Shown here: positions 11,545 to 21,508 of the stretch, piece by piece
Position numbering within the stretch: position 1 is the stretch's first letter
How the letters are laid out: each line of letters starts with the position of its first letter
From: Styela clava
Lineage: Eukaryota; Chordata; Ascidiacea; Stolidobranchia; Styelidae
NCBI RefSeq assembly: GCF_964204865.1
Contig: NC_135252.1
Location: forward strand, 21,287,383-21,351,382
Direction of reading: 5' to 3'
Length of the DNA stretch: 64,000 nucleotides
Program-made: the position numbers and the translations under genes
Notes under the pieces: generated by a model
The model's database searches: none
Seen by the model: the letters and a program-made list of their open reading frames with translations, nothing else
What the model was told of the DNA's origin: nothing

Positions 11545-12310
11545 CAGCGTTTCCCAAGCTTTTTCGGCCACGGAACACTTACACCTTTTATCTCGCCTCG
11601 CGGTACACCAAAAAATGAAAGGGTAAAATTGACAAAGAAAAAGGTGTAATGTAGCGGTTCCAAATGGATTCGCAGTGGCGAGTTGCCAAATGCGCGCAAA
11701 AACTAACAGAATTGTGTTAAACATACCTAAAATATGATTAAATATTTTACCTATTGCATTTACTATAAATGTTTTATTTATTTCTTTTAATTTAAATACT
11801 TTGTATATGAATCAATAAATTTATTTTACCTTTCTATATCTTTTAGTTTCCATTTTGTAGTGTTGGCCTCTAATGCTACGTCTAATGGGGATAGAAGCAC
11901 TAGCTGCAATTTCGCGAGCTGCAGACCTACAGTTTATTTATCTGCTGAATCGAGTTTAGCGAACATGAGTGATTTTTTCAGCATTTCCAAGTCAAACAAG
12001 GCAGAGATTGAGGAAGAATAGTTAACGTTTTGTCTTTATTCTTCAGTTAGACCTACTTTTTTGTCTATAGCAAAGCAAAAGGATTGTTGTTAACTTTATA
12101 ATGAACCTAACAGTCAAAAACAGTCCTATCTTGGTTAGTCCGCTTTAGGCCGACGGTGACGAGAAATTAAACGGTCAGTGGGGCGACAACTTCACGATCC
12201 CAAGATCGACGTGGTGACCAATTTAGACATATTTTTGATTCATTTTCCACGGAACACTCGGAGGACGCTCGCGGAGGACTAATGTTCCGCGGAACAAAGT
12301 TTGGGAAACG
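11545..12310. mobile_element. non-autonomous hAT element, ~766 bp
   Basis: The left end CAGCGTTTCCCAAGC and right end GTTTGGGAAACG are inverted copies of the widespread CAGCGTTTCCCAAAC hAT terminus. Subterminal GGAACACT and GTTCCGCGGAAC blocks repeat the CCACGGAACACT motif of the left end. The last bases of the right terminus (CTG) are mutated and no convincing 8-bp target duplication remains, so the copy is old. Short open frames inside on the minus strand are not genes. A small frame near 11965 (MSDFFSISKSNKAEIEEE) may be a remnant of the parent transposase N-terminus. Confidence 0.75.
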
Positions 12311-12737
12311 AATTTCCGGCTTTCACCCGGGAGGACTGGGATCCATTCCCGGTCTGAGAAACTTCTAATTTGAGATCTGTTCAATTTTGATTTGAAACAA
12401 CAGAAAAATAATGATGGGAGGCTAAATAAATAAGAGTAAATTACAATTTGGATAAATATATCTTTTGTCCCATTAGTGACTGGAGCTATGATTTGTACCT
12501 TATGTAAGTGCAGTGCCGGAGAGACTGCTTGATAGTAACAGTTACCTACTGGATTTAACCATCTTCATCGATTATTGAAATTGTTTTTTAACTCAATAAA
12601 TATACTGCTTTAAATGAAAAAAATAAATTCATTCGTCATTAGTTTTGACCCATAGGCTAAAATACCCACAATACAACACAAATATTAATTTGCAATAGTT
12701 GAAGAAATAACAATATACCAATACATCGATTAATTCG
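12311..12737. other. spacer before the tRNA cluster
   Basis: AT-rich; nothing is recognised. Confidence 0.3.
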
Positions 12738-12803
12738 AGGGTAGGCGCTGGTTTAAGGCACCAGTCATTTTGATGGCATGGGTTCGAATCCCACCGCTGC
12801 CAA
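12738..12803 (+). pseudogene. tRNA-Leu (AAG anticodon) 3' fragment
   Basis: From the anticodon arm onward this matches the intact tRNA-Leu genes downstream: CTGGT-TTAAGGC-ACCAG, variable arm, GGGTTCGAATCCCACC and the CGCTGCC acceptor 3' strand. The loop reads AAG where the neighbours read TAG. The acceptor 5' strand and D arm (A box) are lost, with only GGTAGGCGCTGG left, so pol III transcription is unlikely. Confidence 0.7.
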
Positions 12804-12938
12804 AATTCTTTTTGACATGAAAAAATTTGGAAGGATCGAACATTCTGAGATTGTAAATATATTGCCTTAAATCAAGAGAAAATCTGCAAACAAATAATGG
12901 TAAAATTTCTCAATGTGATAATTTCAAACATAAAATAC

Positions 12939-13009
12939 TGGAGATGCCGGGCATCGATCCCAGTACCTCGCGCACGCTAAGCGCGCCCTACCATATAAGC
13001 TACATCCCC
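12939..13009 (-). pseudogene. tRNA-Ala (AGC), decayed
   Basis: It matches the downstream Ala-AGC copies but lacks two bases in the anticodon/D-arm junction (GCGCGCCCTACC in place of GCGCGCGCTCTACC, plus strand) and has changes in the T stem and anticodon stem. It is the first, degenerate member of the tRNA array. Confidence 0.65.
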
Positions 13010-13209
13010 ATTGTTCTATCCTACAGTTGTCTGTCTTAGAAATAAAACCGATGAGAATGTTATAAATAAAATTTTATATACATTCAGAAACAACTTCTGG
13101 TTGGAGGAAGACTCCACGATTATGAATTGAATAACTATTCAAGTGCATATTATTATTTTGAAAAATTTTGACGCCTTATTGCAAAGATAAGATCTGAAAT
13201 TATTCCCTA

Positions 13210-13291
13210 GGTAGCGTGGCCGAGCGGTCTAAGGCGCTGGTTTTAGGCACCAGTCATTTCGATGGCGTGGGTTCAAATCCCACCGCTGCCA
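13210..13291 (+). tRNA. tRNA-Leu (TAG)
   Basis: The 82-nt class II tRNA has a fully paired acceptor (GGTAGCG/CGCTGCC), A box TGGCCGAGCGGT, anticodon arm CTGGT-TTTAGGC-ACCAG with TAG at 34-36, a long variable arm and B box GGTTCAAATCC. It appears functional. No intron is present. Confidence 0.93.
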
Positions 13292-13417
13292 AAATTTCAG
13301 GATTCCCAAGTAAAGTATGTTTTTATTTTTATTTCTTTGAGCAAAAGTGTTGTGTTTTAAAAAAACTTTAGAACATTTAATCTTTTCTATATTTTATTTA
13401 ATACCAAAAGAAAGATT

Positions 13418-13439
13418 TGGAGACGCCGGGCATCGATCC

Positions 13440-13474
<35 letters not shown>

Positions 13475-13490
13475 TATGAGCTACGTCCCC
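13418..13490 (-). tRNA. tRNA-Ala (TGC)
   Basis: The 73-nt cloverleaf is complete: acceptor GGGGACG/CGTCTCC, D stem GCTC/GAGC, anticodon stem CGCGC/GCGCG with loop TTTGCAT (anticodon TGC), T stem CCGGG/CCCGG. The T loop ATCGATG departs from the usual TTCGA. A TTTT terminator follows on the minus strand (about 13406-13409). It points toward the upstream tRNA-Leu. Confidence 0.92.
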
Positions 13491-13785
13491 GATGCTATTC
13501 CGCCCCATAAAATCTTTTTTGTTTTTGCAAATAAAAAATCGAATCGATCAAAAGAGGATATTTTTAACTCAGGTGAACTCGTCTATGTCTCTTTGTTTGA
13601 ATATTTGTAAAGCATATTCACAAAAAAAAATTTTCTCACCGCTGCCAAAAGTATTTTTTGGCATGGAAAAATTTGGCAGAATCAAACTATCTGAGTTTGT
13701 AAATATATTGCTTCAAATCAAGAAAAAAATCTTTAAACAAGAAGTGGTAAAATTCCTCAATGTGATAATTTTTTAAAAAGAATAC

Positions 13786-13807
13786 TGGAGATGCCGGGCA
13801 TCGATCC

Positions 13808-13842
<35 letters not shown>

Positions 13843-13858
13843 TATAAGATACATCCCC
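13786..13858 (-). tRNA. tRNA-Ala (AGC), probably decayed
   Basis: The length is 73 nt with anticodon loop TTAGCAT (AGC) and intact anticodon and T stems. The D arm reads TATCTTATATGG where Ala-TGC has TAGCTCATATGG, which weakens both the D stem and the A box. A T5 run follows on the minus strand. Function is doubtful. Confidence 0.6.
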
Positions 13859-14058
13859 ATTGTTCTACACCGCAGTTGTCTATCTTAGAAATATAACTGG
13901 TGAGAATGTTATAAATGAAGTTTTATATACATTCAGAAACAACTTCTGGTTGGAGGAAGACTCCACGATTATGAATTGAATAACTATTCAAGTGCATATT
14001 ATTATTTTGAAAAATTTTGACGCCTCATTGCAAAGATAAGATCTGAAATTATTCCGTA

Positions 14059-14140
14059 GGTAGCGTGGCCGAGCGGTCTAAGGCGCTGGTTTTAGGCACC
14101 AGTCATTTCGATGGCGTGGGTTCAAATCCCACCGCTGCCA
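14059..14140 (+). tRNA. tRNA-Leu (TAG)
   Basis: It matches the copy at 13210 over the tRNA body, with all stems and boxes intact. Confidence 0.93.
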
Positions 14141-14260
14141 AAATTTCAAGATTCCCCAGTAAAACATGTTTTTATTTCTTTGAGCAAAAGTGTTGTGTTT
14201 TAAAAAAACTTTAGAACATTTAATCTTTTCTATATTTTATTAAATACCAAAAGAAAGATT

Positions 14261-14282
14261 TGGAGACGCCGGGCATCGATCC

Positions 14283-14317
<35 letters not shown>

Positions 14318-14333
14318 TATGAGCTACGTCCCC
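14261..14333 (-). tRNA. tRNA-Ala (TGC)
   Basis: It matches the copy at 13418, with a complete cloverleaf. Confidence 0.92.
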
Positions 14334-14628
14334 GATGCTATTCCCCGATGCTAAATCTTTTTTGTTTTTGCAAATGAAAAATCGAATCGATCAAAAGAGG
14401 ATATTTTAAACTCAGGTGAACTCGTATATGTCTCTTTGTTTGAAAATTTGTAAAGCATATTCACAAAAAAAATTTTCTCACCGCTGCCAAAAGTATTTTT
14501 TGGCATGGAAAAATTTGGCAGAATCAAACTTTCTGAGTTTGTAAATATATTGCTTCAAATCAAGAAAAAAATCTTTGAACAAGAAGTGGTAAAATTCCTC
14601 AATGTGATAATTTAAAAAAAAAGAATAC

Positions 14629-14650
14629 TGGAGATGCCGGGCATCGATCC

Positions 14651-14685
<35 letters not shown>

Positions 14686-14701
14686 TATAAGATACATACC
14701 C
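14629..14701 (-). pseudogene. tRNA-Ala (AGC), decayed
   Basis: The D-arm change of the 13786 copy is shared. In addition the acceptor 5' strand is mutated (GGGTATG where GGGGATG is expected), which breaks a pair with the 3' strand. Anticodon AGC is retained. Confidence 0.65.
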
Positions 14702-15006
14702 ATTGTTCTACTCTGCAGTTGTCTATCTTAGAAATATAACTGGTGAGAATGTTATAAATAAAGTTTTATATACATTCAGAAACCCCTGGTCGGAGGAAGA
14801 CTACACAATTTTGGATTGAATATAAATGAATAAATAATAATAATGGATGAAACAATGTTACAAATAAAATTTATATACATTCAGAAACAACTTCTGGTTG
14901 GAGGAAGACTTCGCGATTATGGATTGTATAACTATTCAAGTGCATATTATTATTTTGAAAATTGTTGACGCCTCATTGCAAAGATAAGATCTGTGACAAT
15001 TCCGTA

Positions 15007-15087
15007 GGTAGCGTGGCCGAGCGGTCTAAGGCGCTGGTTTAGGCAACAGTAATCTCGATGGCGTGGGTTCAAATCCCACCGCTGCCA
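15007..15087 (+). pseudogene. tRNA-Leu, anticodon arm damaged
   Basis: One T is missing from the loop and a C-to-A change breaks the 3' anticodon stem (CTGGTTTAGGCAACAG against CTGGTTTTAGGCACCAG), so the 5-bp stem with a 7-base loop cannot form. The remaining arms and both promoter boxes are intact, so it may be transcribed but should not be a normal tRNA. Confidence 0.7.
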
Positions 15088-15208
15088 AAATTTCAGGATT
15101 CACCAGTAAAATATGTTTTTATTTCTTTGAGCAAAAGTGTTGTGTTTTAAAAAAAACTTTAGAACATTTAATCTTTTCTATATTTTATTAAATACCAAAA
15201 CAAGAATT

Positions 15209-15230
15209 TGGAGACGCCGGGCATCGATCC

Positions 15231-15265
<35 letters not shown>

Positions 15266-15281
15266 TATGAGCTACGTCCCC
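15209..15281 (-). tRNA. tRNA-Ala (TGC)
   Basis: Third complete copy, with the same cloverleaf as at 13418. The 5' flank on the minus strand differs by a short C run. Confidence 0.9.
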
Positions 15282-15659
15282 GATGCTATTCCCCCCCATA
15301 AAATCTTTTTTGGTTTTGCAAATGAAAAATCAAATCGATCAAAAGAGGATATTTTTAACTCAGATGAACTCGTATATGTCTCTTTGTTTGAATATTTGTA
15401 AAGAATATCATCAGGTAGAACCTCTCAAAAACAACCTCTGGTTGGAGGAAGACTACACGATTTTGGATTGAATATAAATGAATAAATAATAATAATGGAT
15501 GGAACAAATGTTACAAATAAAATTTATATACATTCAGAAACAACTTCTGGTTGGAGGAAGACTTCACGATTATGGATTGTATAACTATTTAAGTGCATAT
15601 TATTATTTTGAAAATTTTTGACGCCTCATTGCAAAGATAAGATCTGTGATTGTTCCGTA

Positions 15660-15740
15660 GGTGGCGTGGCCGAGCGGTCTAAGGCGCTGGTTTAGGCAAC
15701 AGCCATCTCGATGGCGTGGGTTCGAATCCCACTGCTGCCA
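15660..15740 (+). pseudogene. tRNA-Leu, anticodon arm damaged
   Basis: It carries the same loop deletion and stem change as the 15007 copy, plus acceptor changes (GGTGGCG/TGCTGCC) that leave wobble pairs. The shared lesion shows that these two copies are duplicates of one defective parent. Confidence 0.7.
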
Positions 15741-15784
15741 AAACATACAATTCCTCAGTGTGATAATTTTTAAACATAAAATAC

Positions 15785-15793
15785 TGGAGATGC

Positions 15794-15828
<35 letters not shown>

Positions 15829-15843
15829 TATGAGCTACGTCCC
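15785..15843 (-). pseudogene. tRNA-Ala (AGC) lacking the T arm
   Basis: Thirteen to fifteen bases spanning the T loop are deleted (GCCGGTACC in place of GCCGGGCATCGATCCCGGTACC on the plus strand). Its D arm is the intact TAGCTCATATGG form. The B box is gone, so it is a dead copy. Confidence 0.7.
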
Positions 15844-16162
15844 GATTGTTGTATTTTACAGTTGTCTGTCTTAGAAATATACCTTAAATATACGAGATTG
15901 TTTTAAATAAATTTTATATACGCCACTCCACGGTTATGGATTAAATGACTATTCAAGTGCATATTCTTATTTTGAAAAATTTTGACGCCTAATTGCAAAG
16001 AAAAGATGGATAGGAAGATAAAAGATGGAGGAAGCCGTAACCGACCATAAGTTACTTGAACCACCCTACAACGACAAGAAGTCCAGCAATCCTCTCGCAC
16101 ATAAACATCGTATTCCTAACGCTAAGAACAATGAGACGGCGACGCGATATTAAACGGTCGAT

Positions 16163-16254
16163 GCTCCTGAAGTATGCGCACTAAGATGTCGCATAACCTG
16201 AACCATAACCTGGTACACAACCTGAGTTCAGGTGGTGCGCCGTCTTGTTGGTGC
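16163..16254. mobile_element. fold-back MITE (CTCC.GAAGTATGTGCACCAAGATG family)
   Basis: The left arm CTCCTGAAGTATGCGCACTA...CCTGAAC and the right arm (complement GCACCAACAAGACGGCGCAC..CCTGAAC) form an imperfect inverted repeat of roughly 35-40 bp around a short centre. Similar ends occur at 27381-27488. It directly abuts the first exon-like block at 16255 and has replaced the acceptor region present in the other copies of that block. Confidence 0.55.
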
Positions 16255-16371
16255 TTTCTAAAACACTACTTGAACGTCGGCAGGACAATTTATCATTGCA
16301 TAAAAAAAATGCGTCCATTATCTGGTTTTCATCACTGAGTGATATGGAAGCGTATCAAGTCTGGAAAGCAA
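16255..16371 (+). other. exon-like block, copy 1 (open reading frame)
   Basis: The frame (about 39 codons) reads LSKTLLERRQDNLSLHKKNA then SIIWFSSLSDMEAYQVWKA and ends at a GTATGT donor. It is the only copy of the six that is open throughout. Its usual TTTTCAG acceptor is missing because the fold-back MITE lies there. I do not recognise the protein family. The open frame continues past the donor to 16469 by chance. Confidence 0.35.
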
Positions 16372-17275
16372 GTATGTTATTAAAATATTTTAAATCTTCC
16401 AAATTACTTATTGAAGTACAATATAATGCACTAATAGACCAAGAAAGAACTTTTTGTGAGAGTGTTTGAAGTATTGTTGTACATTTAATTAGCCGAGTTT
16501 TATGCAGAACATTATATTATTTTAGCAACTTTTTGAAATTTGCTGTGCTTCAAATAATTCTAATAAATAATTCCCTCTAGCTTAGTTTTTATGATTTTTT
16601 TTTATTAATGCTTCCATATAGCCCAAAACCTTTTACGGATACTGCATGATTATCCCAATAATTTCGTTGTGTCTATATTCATTAACAAGGTGTCATATAT
16701 TTCAATGTTATTTATTTTGTTAAATGTAAATTAAAATTATTTCTCTTTCCCAATTGTGTAAATTACTTGCATGTCTTTAGTAATATTTGTATTTTTTTTT
16801 CGAGAAATCTGCGACAAATTAATATATTTATGATGTTAGGTATGAGCTAAGCTTTGGTTTGCTTCTGTAAATGGGATTCTGTATTGAGTTATAACCTTGA
16901 AATATTATAATGATATGATCCGCACAACTATTTTTTTTCTTCTGGCTGATCGACCAATTGAATAGGGCGGGGGCCATGTTTTAGAAATAAACATCGGGGT
17001 TTTCCGTTCCCGCTAATAGTCGAGACACCACAAGAAAGCATTATATTAATCCGTTCTTCGTCAATTTTGGCACCAATTCGCGCTCTCAATTTTATATGGC
17101 AAAGTTTGTTAGAAACAAATCATGTTCATTTCGTAGTATTTTTCTTGTATCTTTAGTATATTCAAGCCTAGCTTTGCCTGTGATAATGACATGGTTCGCA
17201 CAACTATATCTAATTCAAATCAAAGTTAAATAAAGGTGACCAATATTTTACCACCTCATATAAATTTATTTTCAG

Positions 17276-17387
17276 CTTTCTCAACACTGCTTGAAAGCTG
17301 GCAGAACAGTTTACCGACATATCAAAAGAAACGCGTCCGGCTATTTATCACTGAGTGAGATGGAAGCTTATCAAGTCTAACCAGCAA
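17276..17387 (+). pseudogene. exon-like block, copy 2
   Basis: It follows TTATTTTCAG and precedes GTATGT. The frame ...LLESWQNSLPTYQKK aligns with copy 1, then shifts and stops before the donor. The splice-site context is retained but the coding frame is lost. Confidence 0.4.
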
Positions 17388-17506
17388 GTATGTAATCAAA
17401 ATCTTTCAAATAACTTCTACCTGATGCACTAATAGACAAAGACAGAACATTAAATGTATGCAGTCGGGCTGTACACGTTCAATAGATGAGGTTTACACAG
17501 AATATT

Positions 17507-17708
17507 GGGCGCCCAAGAGGTATGTGAACTAATATAGAGGTAACTAATTTTATTCACTATTTCACGGAAGTCTATGGACAGGGGTTTATTTTATTCACTT
17601 TGATAACACAAACAGTCCTCGAACTCGCAATAGAACTAAAACAGAAACAATCGGTATAAAATTATAGCCTAAATAAACTTAACCTGGTACACATACTACG
17701 AGACTACC
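17507..17708 (-). mobile_element. MITE (AGTATGTGTACCA ends), inverted copy
   Basis: Reverse-complemented, this matches the elements at 22199-22417 and 23346-23560 (GTATGTGTACCAGGTTA near the start, GGACTGT.TGTGTTA in the middle, GCGCC at the end). It lies at the equivalent place in the repeat unit (before ATTGTATAATTTTAGC) but in the opposite orientation. Confidence 0.6.
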
Positions 17709-18346
17709 GAGTATTGTATAATTTTAGCATCTCTTTTAAAATTGGCTGTCGTATCAAAAAAATTAAATTTTACTCCAGCTCCGCTTTCAAGATTTTGTGG
17801 CTATTCTTCCAAGAAGCCAAAAACTCATTATGTATATTGATTATCGGGGTAATTATCTTATGTATATATTTTTTAATTGGTGTCATATATGTCAACGTTA
17901 TTTATGTTGTTACATGCAGTTGAAGACTTATTTTCTTTTCTAATCCTGTACATTACTCGTATGTATATAATAAATAATGTTTATCAATATATTGAAAACA
18001 ATAATTTGTTCGGAATTGAGTATAAGCTCAGCTTTGGCGAGCCTCCGTTTTTTTTTAATTTTTTCTATGTATTATATCCTCAAAATTTCTAAATGACATG
18101 ACTATCATTCTAGTCCTAGTAAACATGCCATTCATGACCATAAGTTTTCAAATCTGGGAATACATTGCTATATCCCTAACGAGTCCGGCTACCAATAACT
18201 CATTTTTTAGATGTTTATATCTATATATATAAATAACTAAATGCTTTCGAACTCTTTGGCTAAAGTTATTCATAGACACATTTATTCTTAGAAGACGCTG
18301 AGAAGAAAAGACTTGGATATTAAGGTGAAATATAACACTGAGTAGA

Positions 18347-18663
18347 CAGTGGATCTCAAACTTTTTAAGCACTCCCTCTCCTGCCCGCGTTTTAAGAATT
18401 TGGCAAGTCTCGCGCAACATCTTAAAAACCAATAGCTAATACAAAGCTACAGAAAGCAGTAAGGCAAAAGTATTGTATATCTAGTATCTATCACGTTTAA
18501 AATATGTGAAAGGAACATAAATTTCGAAAAGTGTAAATATCGAAAATAAGAAGGGAAAGATGAAATCTAACAATTTTTTTTTAATTTTTATTAGCTTCAC
18601 GCCTCCTGCTCAAAAAACTGTCTATGACCCCCTGTGGCTTGCCTGATCATTTGAGAACCACTG
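18347..18663. mobile_element. hAT-type MITE, copy 1
   Basis: It starts CAGTGGATCTCAAACTTTTT and ends ATCATTTGAGAACCACTG, inverted repeats of the CAGTGGTTCTCAAA hAT terminus. No clear 8-bp duplication remains. A 5'-truncated relative lies at 21509-21770 within a duplicated flank. Confidence 0.75.
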
Positions 18664-18890
18664 CACTAAGAAATACTATTATTTGTAATTTTGGAGGTAA
18701 TCGACACATTATTTGAGAATAAATTAAAAATAAATATTTTCTATTTATTATAATTTACTATAATTAAAAATAAATATTTTATATTTATTGTATCGTATGT
18801 TTAAGCTCAGCTTCTCTGTGACTATGTCAAATAGCCTTTTCTGTGAAATGTAACCTCAAAACTTTATAATGACTTAGTTCGAACTAGTAC

Positions 18891-19205
18891 GTCTAGTTCA
18901 CCGGTTCTCAACCAGTGGGCCATGGGACACAAAGATTTTAAGGTGGGCCACAAGACTATAAAAAAATTGCTAGTTTTATATGTATCTCTATCCTTAATTT
19001 TAGTTGTAGTACCAATGATTGATGAGCCTGTTTTCTGCTACTAAATGATGATTTTTATTATAATTATTAAACGAAATGTGTCCATTTTCGCAGAATGATA
19101 TTGATTTTCCCTGTAGTTTTTCCCTTGCAATAAAAAAGTAATGGGCCACAAGAATTTTTGGGCAACGAAAATGGGCCACGAAAAAGAAAAGGCACTGGTC
19201 TAGTT
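18891..19205. mobile_element. hAT-type MITE with 8-bp TSD
   Basis: The element (18899-19197, 299 bp) starts CACCGGTTCTCAACCAGTGG and ends with GGGCCACGA...GGCACTG. Flanking octamers GTCTAGTT at 18891-18898 and 19198-19205 are identical. The paralogous segments near 21950, 23110 and 24310 carry the uninterrupted site, so this copy inserted into one duplicate only. Confidence 0.85.
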
Positions 19206-19256
19206 CAAGCGTTAAATTAACTTACACAAAATTATGACACATACTTTTATTTTCAG

Positions 19257-19378
19257 CTTCTAAAACACTGCTTGAAAGTTGACAAGACAGTTTACCATTG
19301 CATCTAAAAGAAAGTGACATTGAAATATCCTCTATGGGCCACTGAGTGGGATGGAAGCCTATCCAGTCTAACTAGCAA
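19257..19378 (+). pseudogene. exon-like block, copy 3
   Basis: It follows TTTTATTTTCAG and ends at GTATGT. A TGA after LLES and later frame loss make it non-coding. The nucleotide match to copies 4 and 5 (CAAGACAGTTTACCATTGCA, GATGGAAGCCTATC) is clear. Confidence 0.4.
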
Positions 19379-19440
19379 GTATGTAAACAAAATTATTCGA
19401 ATCTTTCAATTAAAATTTGCATAACAAGGTGCAATATAAA

Positions 19441-19568
19441 GTACTCTCGTCGTGTATATACCAGATTAGAAAAGGCCATAATTTTATTTCGTTTTTCTTT
19501 ATTTTAGTTGTATAACGAGTTCGGGGAATGTCCAAGTTAGCCAAGTGAATATACTCCCTCTACGCGAA
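19441..19568 (+). mobile_element. MITE (AGTATGTGTACCA family), 3'-deleted copy
   Basis: It begins GTACTCTCG and shares GGCCATAATTTTATT and GAGTTCGGGGA with the fuller copies but jumps to the flank GATGTATAATTTTAGC without the right terminal repeat. Confidence 0.5.
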
Positions 19569-20159
19569 CGATGTATAATTTTAGCATTTTTCTCAAAATT
19601 TATTGTCGCATCAAATAATTCAAATATTTTATCTCAACTTTCAATATTTTGTGACAACGCTTCAAGAAGCCAAAAACGTAATATGTATATTGATCATCGC
19701 GATAAATATCTTAAGTCTGTATTTATTAACAAGGTGTCATGTCAATATTATTCATTTTGTTAAATTCAATTCAAAATTGCTTTGTGTTTTCCAAACGTGT
19801 AAATTTCTTACATGTATATAATAAATAATATTTATTAACTTATTAAAAACAATAATTTTTTTGGAAAATTTGCGATAAATTATTTTTTTTAATATATTGA
19901 GTATAAGCCCAAAATTTGTGATGACATGATTCGCACAACTATCTTTTTTTCTGGCTAATAGCCAATCAAGACGGGACCACTGTTAGCAATAAAAAGTCTT
20001 TTTGTTTATTATTTTACCAACTAATATTCTGGACAAAAACTGCATTACTTTGTTCTAAACTTTGCTACTTAGAGCACCAATGCGCGTTCATGATTCTATA
20101 TGACAAAATCTGTTACAACCAAACCCATGTTCGTTTAGTAAAATGAAAGCCTTTCGAAT

Positions 20160-20902
20160 TAACCCATTCTACCCAACAAGACTGTAATTTAGCGTTAAAA
20201 AGATATCAGCAATTATTCTGAACTACCCAATAACTGGAGCAATTAACCAGTGAACTGCTGTGTTGTGTAGTCTGCCTTCGTTTTTTTGCATGATTGGTGA
20301 AAAAAGGTCACCATAAATACCTATTTCGTAATTGCCGTTTCCTTTTTAAATTATTGATAAAAAATTGAGGGTTGCCTCATTGCGATAGGAAGTACTTAAT
20401 CAACTAAAATCTTTTCGAAGAGGATCTTTTGGCTCGAAAATTCCTCCATCATATCTACTGATACTAACATGTTTATTTATATTTCTGTGTTATACCTTTA
20501 TGTTTCCTTTTTAATTGATGGCATAGTCCTCGCTCTTCTACATTTAATTTTTCATTGCATTTTTCTACAATGCATTGCATCTACAATGCAAAGTTTCTCA
20601 ATTATATAAGTGAATCCGGCAAGTCATACCGACGTAACTGTATACCTCTATAAACTATTAATCATCCCTATTGGTGATCAGTTATCCATGTCATTCATTT
20701 CTAAAGGGTTCTGAACTAGAGCATGTGAAAGTGAACCCGACTAGGTTTGTTAATATAACCGTAAATCATACAACTCTTGGGACCACATACGCACGCCATC
20801 CGTGCTAAATATAAATTTCCAACAATTTTACCGTTTAAATGAGACCCGACTAATTGTATCGAAATAACCATGAATTTCCTATTTCCAGTGTATCACCATC
20901 TA
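20160..20902. other. spacer with no recognised gene
   Basis: The first ~90 bases match 24060-24180 in the last duplicated unit. The rest shows nothing recognisable. Confidence 0.3.
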
Positions 20903-20905
20903 GGT

Positions 20906-20955
20906 CAGGGTCGTCCAACCCCAGGCCCGCGGGCCACGTGTGGCCCGCGTTGGAT
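20906..20955. mobile_element. hAT-like left end (CAGGGTCGTCCAACCCCAGG)
   Basis: The GC-rich CAGGGTCGTCCAACCCCAGG start followed by GCCCGCGGGCCAC is the typical MER5/Charlie-style hAT end. No right end was identified in the following kilobase, so this is a fragment. Small open frames after it (20969-21415) show no family motif. Confidence 0.5.
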
Positions 20956-21508
20956 AATTTGAAGTCAAATGTCTTTCACAATTCTGAGCAACCATTGTAA
21001 CCTCATAAAACATAATTATTACTCGTTGTTTAAACGCGCGGGAAGCACAACCGAGCTATCAAAAGCTTTTCAAAGTCTCTTTGAGGGCGTTATCTCTGGA
21101 GAGAGATATTTAAACTCATTTGTATTGTCTGCCTTGTATTTCAATCTGTTTTCTGCCTTTTTTTTGTGAAGCTAGAAGAGGCAGTTTTCATGACCTCAAC
21201 ATTTGATGGCATGTACTTATATTTGTATAATAGCATATTTTTTTTCACTTGTGAACCATGCCAAATTTCCCGTAAGATCACTAATTTCTGAAAGTCATAT
21301 GAAAAATTCGCTTCGCATTCCTACGTCGTCCATCGCATTGAATCTTGAAAACTTGTTGGATAAAAGCAGTGCCATACTTCACAATGAAGTATCTATGAGT
21401 GGTAAAAACATTTGACTTTGCTGTATCTTCGTATTTTCATTGTTCTTATAATTTTGGTGCTTTGTTTGTTTTTTCATTAACCCTAGTCAATGTTGTAAAC
21501 ACTAGAAG

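Larger units (their letters stand above)
13079..15935. repeat. tandem repeat unit carrying the tRNA genes (~0.65-0.95 kb period)
   Basis: The tRNA-Leu genes start at 13210, 14059, 15007 and 15660, giving periods of 849, 948 and 653 bp. Each is preceded by a conserved leader containing CATTCAGAAACAACTTCTGG and ATTGCAAAGATAAGATCTG. The Leu to Ala-TGC spacer (with ATTTAATCTTTTCTATATTT) and the following block with CTCACCGCTGCCAAAAGTA are also conserved. That last block contains a small 3' tRNA-Leu remnant (CACCGCTGCCA), suggesting the unit grew by unequal exchange between tRNA sequences. Confidence 0.85.

Noticed and set aside
11478..11724. Overlapping minus-strand frames of 61 and 73 codons
   Set aside because: They cross the left end of a non-autonomous hAT element and match no protein family.
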